Of a DNA stretch of 6,849 nt, positions 6,106 through 6,849 are shown in pieces. The stretch is from Actinomycetota bacterium (GTDB lineage: Bacteria > Actinomycetota > Humimicrobiia > Humimicrobiales > Humimicrobiaceae). A model generated the notes under the pieces. It was given only the letters and a program-made list of their open reading frames with translations. It ran no database searches and was not told the origin of the DNA. Every line of letters starts with the position of its first letter. Position 1 is the first letter of the stretch. The stretch is from assembly GCA_023488645.1 (NCBI GenBank), contig JAMDDL010000105.1:1-6849 (forward strand). The letters are read 5' to 3'. The position numbers were made by a program, and so were the translations under genes.

Positions 6106-6849
6106 TCATTTTTTTTCTGACTGGATTTTTAACCTTGCTTCTTTGAAAAAAGGCTCTGCAAAGGATGTCGGATAAGTTCTCTCATTAAAATTCTTTTTTT
6201 CAAGTGTTTCCAGAAATCCTTTAAACTGATCAAAATAAGAGCCATAAATATGATAGCTGTCTGCTATATCAGCATAACGGCCAACTTTAACAGGTTCATT
6301 TATTTTTTTTGAAATTTCCTGTGCTATCATTCTTTGTAAATCGGTTAAAGCAAAAATATTCATAAATGCCGCCTTATAGGCATCCCGGGAACGCCAGTGC
6401 GTATTCATATTCAGGATCAATCCGTTTTCAGGATCCTCTAAAATGCGCAGCCAGAGCCTTTGCAGACACGGAGGTTCATGATCTTTTGCATCAATTTCCG
6501 GATCCCATGTAATTGCCTGCGCTCTTCTTGTATAAACGCAATCAGCCAGATTTTCAATAACAGCATTAATCTGATCTATTTTTCCATTGCTTGTTTTATA
6601 ATTAAACAGCCTGTCATGATAACTGTATGACCATCCATGACTGCCAATCCAGTGATCATGAATACCCAAAACGACTTCCTGCCGATAAATTTCAAGTTCA
6701 TCAAGACCAGTCGGGAGAGCTCTGTGAATTCTTGGTTCAGCAAATGGCTCATGTATAATCATTATCATTGTAGCATCCCTGCTGGGCGGATCATTTGGCC
6801 TGTCATACTGGGTTTTGATAGCTATACCATTTTTCCAGACTTCCAGAAG
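6106..6849 (-). CDS. Thymidylate synthase (ThyA-fold), N-terminus cut by window edge
   Basis: The frame runs open to base 6849, so the ATG at 6768 is probably internal; 247 residues are visible (27 before that methionine, beginning LLEVWKNGIAIKTQYD). The enzyme makes dTMP from dUMP with methylene-tetrahydrofolate or a similar pterin. Numbered from the 6768 methionine, the catalytic Cys is C101 in PPCLQR; R81-R82 match the phosphate-binding arginine pair; R126, D129 and N137 in WRSRDAYKAAFMN match E. coli R166, D169 and N177 with identical spacing; H173 and Y175 in SYHIY match H207 and Y209. Asn at 137 favours dUMP; dCMP hydroxymethylases carry Asp there. Outside these sites it differs much from E. 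coli ThyA (LQRLWLRI where ThyA has HAFFQFYV), resembling a divergent type I recall from uncultured bacteria and archaea. It is probably not functionally linked to the symporter locus. Confidence 0.88.
   Translation of the reverse strand, partial: LLEVWKNGIAIKTQYDRPNDPPSRDATMIMIIHEPFAEPRIHRALPTGLDELEIYRQEVVLGIHDHWIGSHGWSYSYHDRLFNYKTSNGKIDQINAVIENLADCVYTRRAQAITWDPEIDAKDHEPPCLQRLWLRILEDPENGLILNMNTHWRSRDAYKAAFMNIFALTDLQRMIAQEISKKINEPVKVGRYADIADSYHIYGSYFDQFKGFLETLEKKNFNERTYPTSFAEPFFKEARLKIQSEKK

Overview
The window (about 6.8 kb, AT-rich, strong Shine-Dalgarno sites) looks like a piece of a low-GC bacterial chromosome. The DeoR-type regulator, the ActP-type symporter with its DUF485 partner and the AGGAG-like ribosome sites are bacterial. 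The thymidylate synthase and the URO-D-like protein are of kinds I associate with anaerobic, often uncultured lineages (Atribacterota-like or deep Actinobacteriota-like). That placement is inference from style, not from a marker gene.

Layout. (1) 2-2533, plus strand: a URO-D superfamily protein cut by the left window edge, followed 45 bp later by an L-fucose/L-arabinose isomerase-fold protein; these are probably co-transcribed. (2) 2534-2631: a convergent gap with a perfect 10-bp-stem hairpin. (3) 2632-3414, minus strand: a DeoR-family regulator. (4) 3415-3793: a 379-bp AT-rich divergent regulatory region with a recognisable promoter on each strand, an inverted repeat next to the plus promoter, and other symmetric A/T elements. 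(5) 3794-6072, plus strand: a DUF485 membrane protein and an ActP-like sodium/solute symporter, overlapping by one base; the symporter carries an unusually large extracellular insert. (6) 6106-6849, minus strand: a thymidylate synthase with a complete catalytic set, cut at its N-terminus by the right edge.

Working model (inference): the DeoR regulator senses a phosphorylated sugar or related metabolite and controls the divergent DUF485-symporter operon, and perhaps the URO-D/isomerase pair behind it. The symporter would import a small carboxylate or polar substrate that the two enzymes process. The substrate cannot be read from the sequence. The thymidylate synthase is a housekeeping gene at the edge of this module. 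No mobile element, CRISPR array, tRNA or rRNA was seen.
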